From positions 1-6,540 of the forward strand of contig PUNB01000212.1 in assembly GCA_003552565.1 (NCBI GenBank): DNA of 6,540 nt, written 5' to 3'. Shown here in pieces: positions 6,296 through 6,540 of the stretch. Within the stretch, counting starts at the first letter, position 1. Each line of letters starts with the position of its first letter. Under the pieces are notes generated by a model, which was not told where the DNA came from, ran no database searches, and worked only from the letters and a program-made list of their open reading frames with translations. Both the position numbers and the translations under genes were made by a program. This stretch comes from Lentisphaerota bacterium. GTDB taxonomy: Bacteria; Verrucomicrobiota; Lentisphaeria; Oligosphaerales; PUNB01.

Positions 6296-6540
6296 TCATC
6301 CTGTTTCCCGCGGATCCGTTACATAACCAGTGAGAGCCGATGCCGCGGCGGTCATTGGCGAGGCCAATATGACAGAGGCGGTTTTGGAGCCCATCCGGCC
6401 GACGAAGTTGCGGTTGGTGGTGCTGATGCACACCTCGCTGTTGTTGCAGCGGCCGAAGGTGTCCTCCGGCCCTCCAAGACAGGCGGCGCAGGAGGGAGGG
6501 GCGGGAGGTAAACAGCCGGCTTCATGGAAAATATCAATCA
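6296..6540 (-). CDS. Aconitase-family dehydratase large subunit, LeuC/HacA-like, C-terminal 80 codons (5' end outside window)
   Basis: Read on the minus strand, an open frame enters from the window edge and ends at TGA (6298-6296), giving 80 visible residues that start IDIFHEAGC. It carries SCAACLGG with a CxxC pair (visible residues 17 and 20), the second and third [4Fe-4S] ligands of aconitase-type hydro-lyases. Next come CISTTNRNFVGRMG (visible 37-50) and ASPMTAAASALTGYVTDPRE (visible 59-78), the standard end of the 3-isopropylmalate dehydratase/homoaconitase large subunit. That enzyme isomerises 2- to 3-isopropylmalate in leucine synthesis, or performs related steps with homocitrate or dimethylmalate; the visible part cannot separate these. 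The residue before the first Cys is Ser where Gly is usual, and two further Cys (visible 31, 37) follow. The stop codon lies six bases before the EFR1 start. A small subunit (LeuD-like) is not in view. Confidence 0.88.
   Translation of the reverse strand, partial: IDIFHEAGCLPPAPPSCAACLGGPEDTFGRCNNSEVCISTTNRNFVGRMGSKTASVILASPMTAAASALTGYVTDPRETG

Noticed and set aside
6352..6537. 61-residue minus-strand frame rich in Pro and Ala
   Set aside because: The overlapping frame ending at 6296 gives a clear aconitase-family C-terminus, so this is the wrong frame of that gene.

Overview
The window looks like a chromosomal segment from an anaerobic, carbohydrate-degrading bacterium. The reasons are an Rnf-type membrane subunit, a Thermotoga-like uronate isomerase, a flavodoxin/double-[4Fe-4S] ferredoxin, and intergenic DNA full of degenerate short repeats. 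The mix would fit the Lentisphaerota/Kiritimatiellota (PVC) group or a similar environmental anaerobe. That is a guess from gene style and repeats, as no marker gene is present.

Layout. Positions 1-122 are one copy of a ~120 bp heptamer-rich repeat. rnfD (158-1171, +) encodes the membrane flavoprotein RnfD but has no rnfC directly before it and no rnfG/E/A after it. A 69 bp AT-rich gap with a possible hairpin terminator leads to uxaC (1241-2608, +), uronate isomerase. A 231 bp non-coding stretch (2609-2839) with degenerate TAGTGTGAATTAGTGG-type repeats precedes a 747-residue fusion protein (2840-5083, +): a GT4 glycosyltransferase joined to an alpha/alpha-toroid domain. A 381 bp convergent intergenic region (5084-5464) is almost entirely repeats: a partial heptamer repeat, a perfect GC hairpin, a full heptamer palindrome and a dispersed CCATCCGTGGTT-type element. 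On the minus strand follow an EFR1-type flavodoxin/ferredoxin (6289-5465) and, directly upstream of it, the last 80 codons of an aconitase-superfamily dehydratase large subunit (LeuC/HacA-like, 6540-6296). The second is cut by the window edge.

How the genes relate. The three plus-strand genes are co-oriented but separated by repeat-bearing or terminator-like gaps, so they need not form one operon. UxaC feeds uronates into central metabolism. The GT4 fusion probably builds or handles a glycan or oligosaccharide. RnfD would serve ferredoxin:NAD+ ion-pumping electron transfer if the other Rnf subunits exist elsewhere. The two minus-strand genes are a genuine translationally coupled pair, since the dehydratase stop codon overlaps the ferredoxin ribosome binding site. 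The least ordinary feature is the repeat: eight 7-bp units, four forward and four inverted, with a second full copy in opposite orientation 5 kb away.
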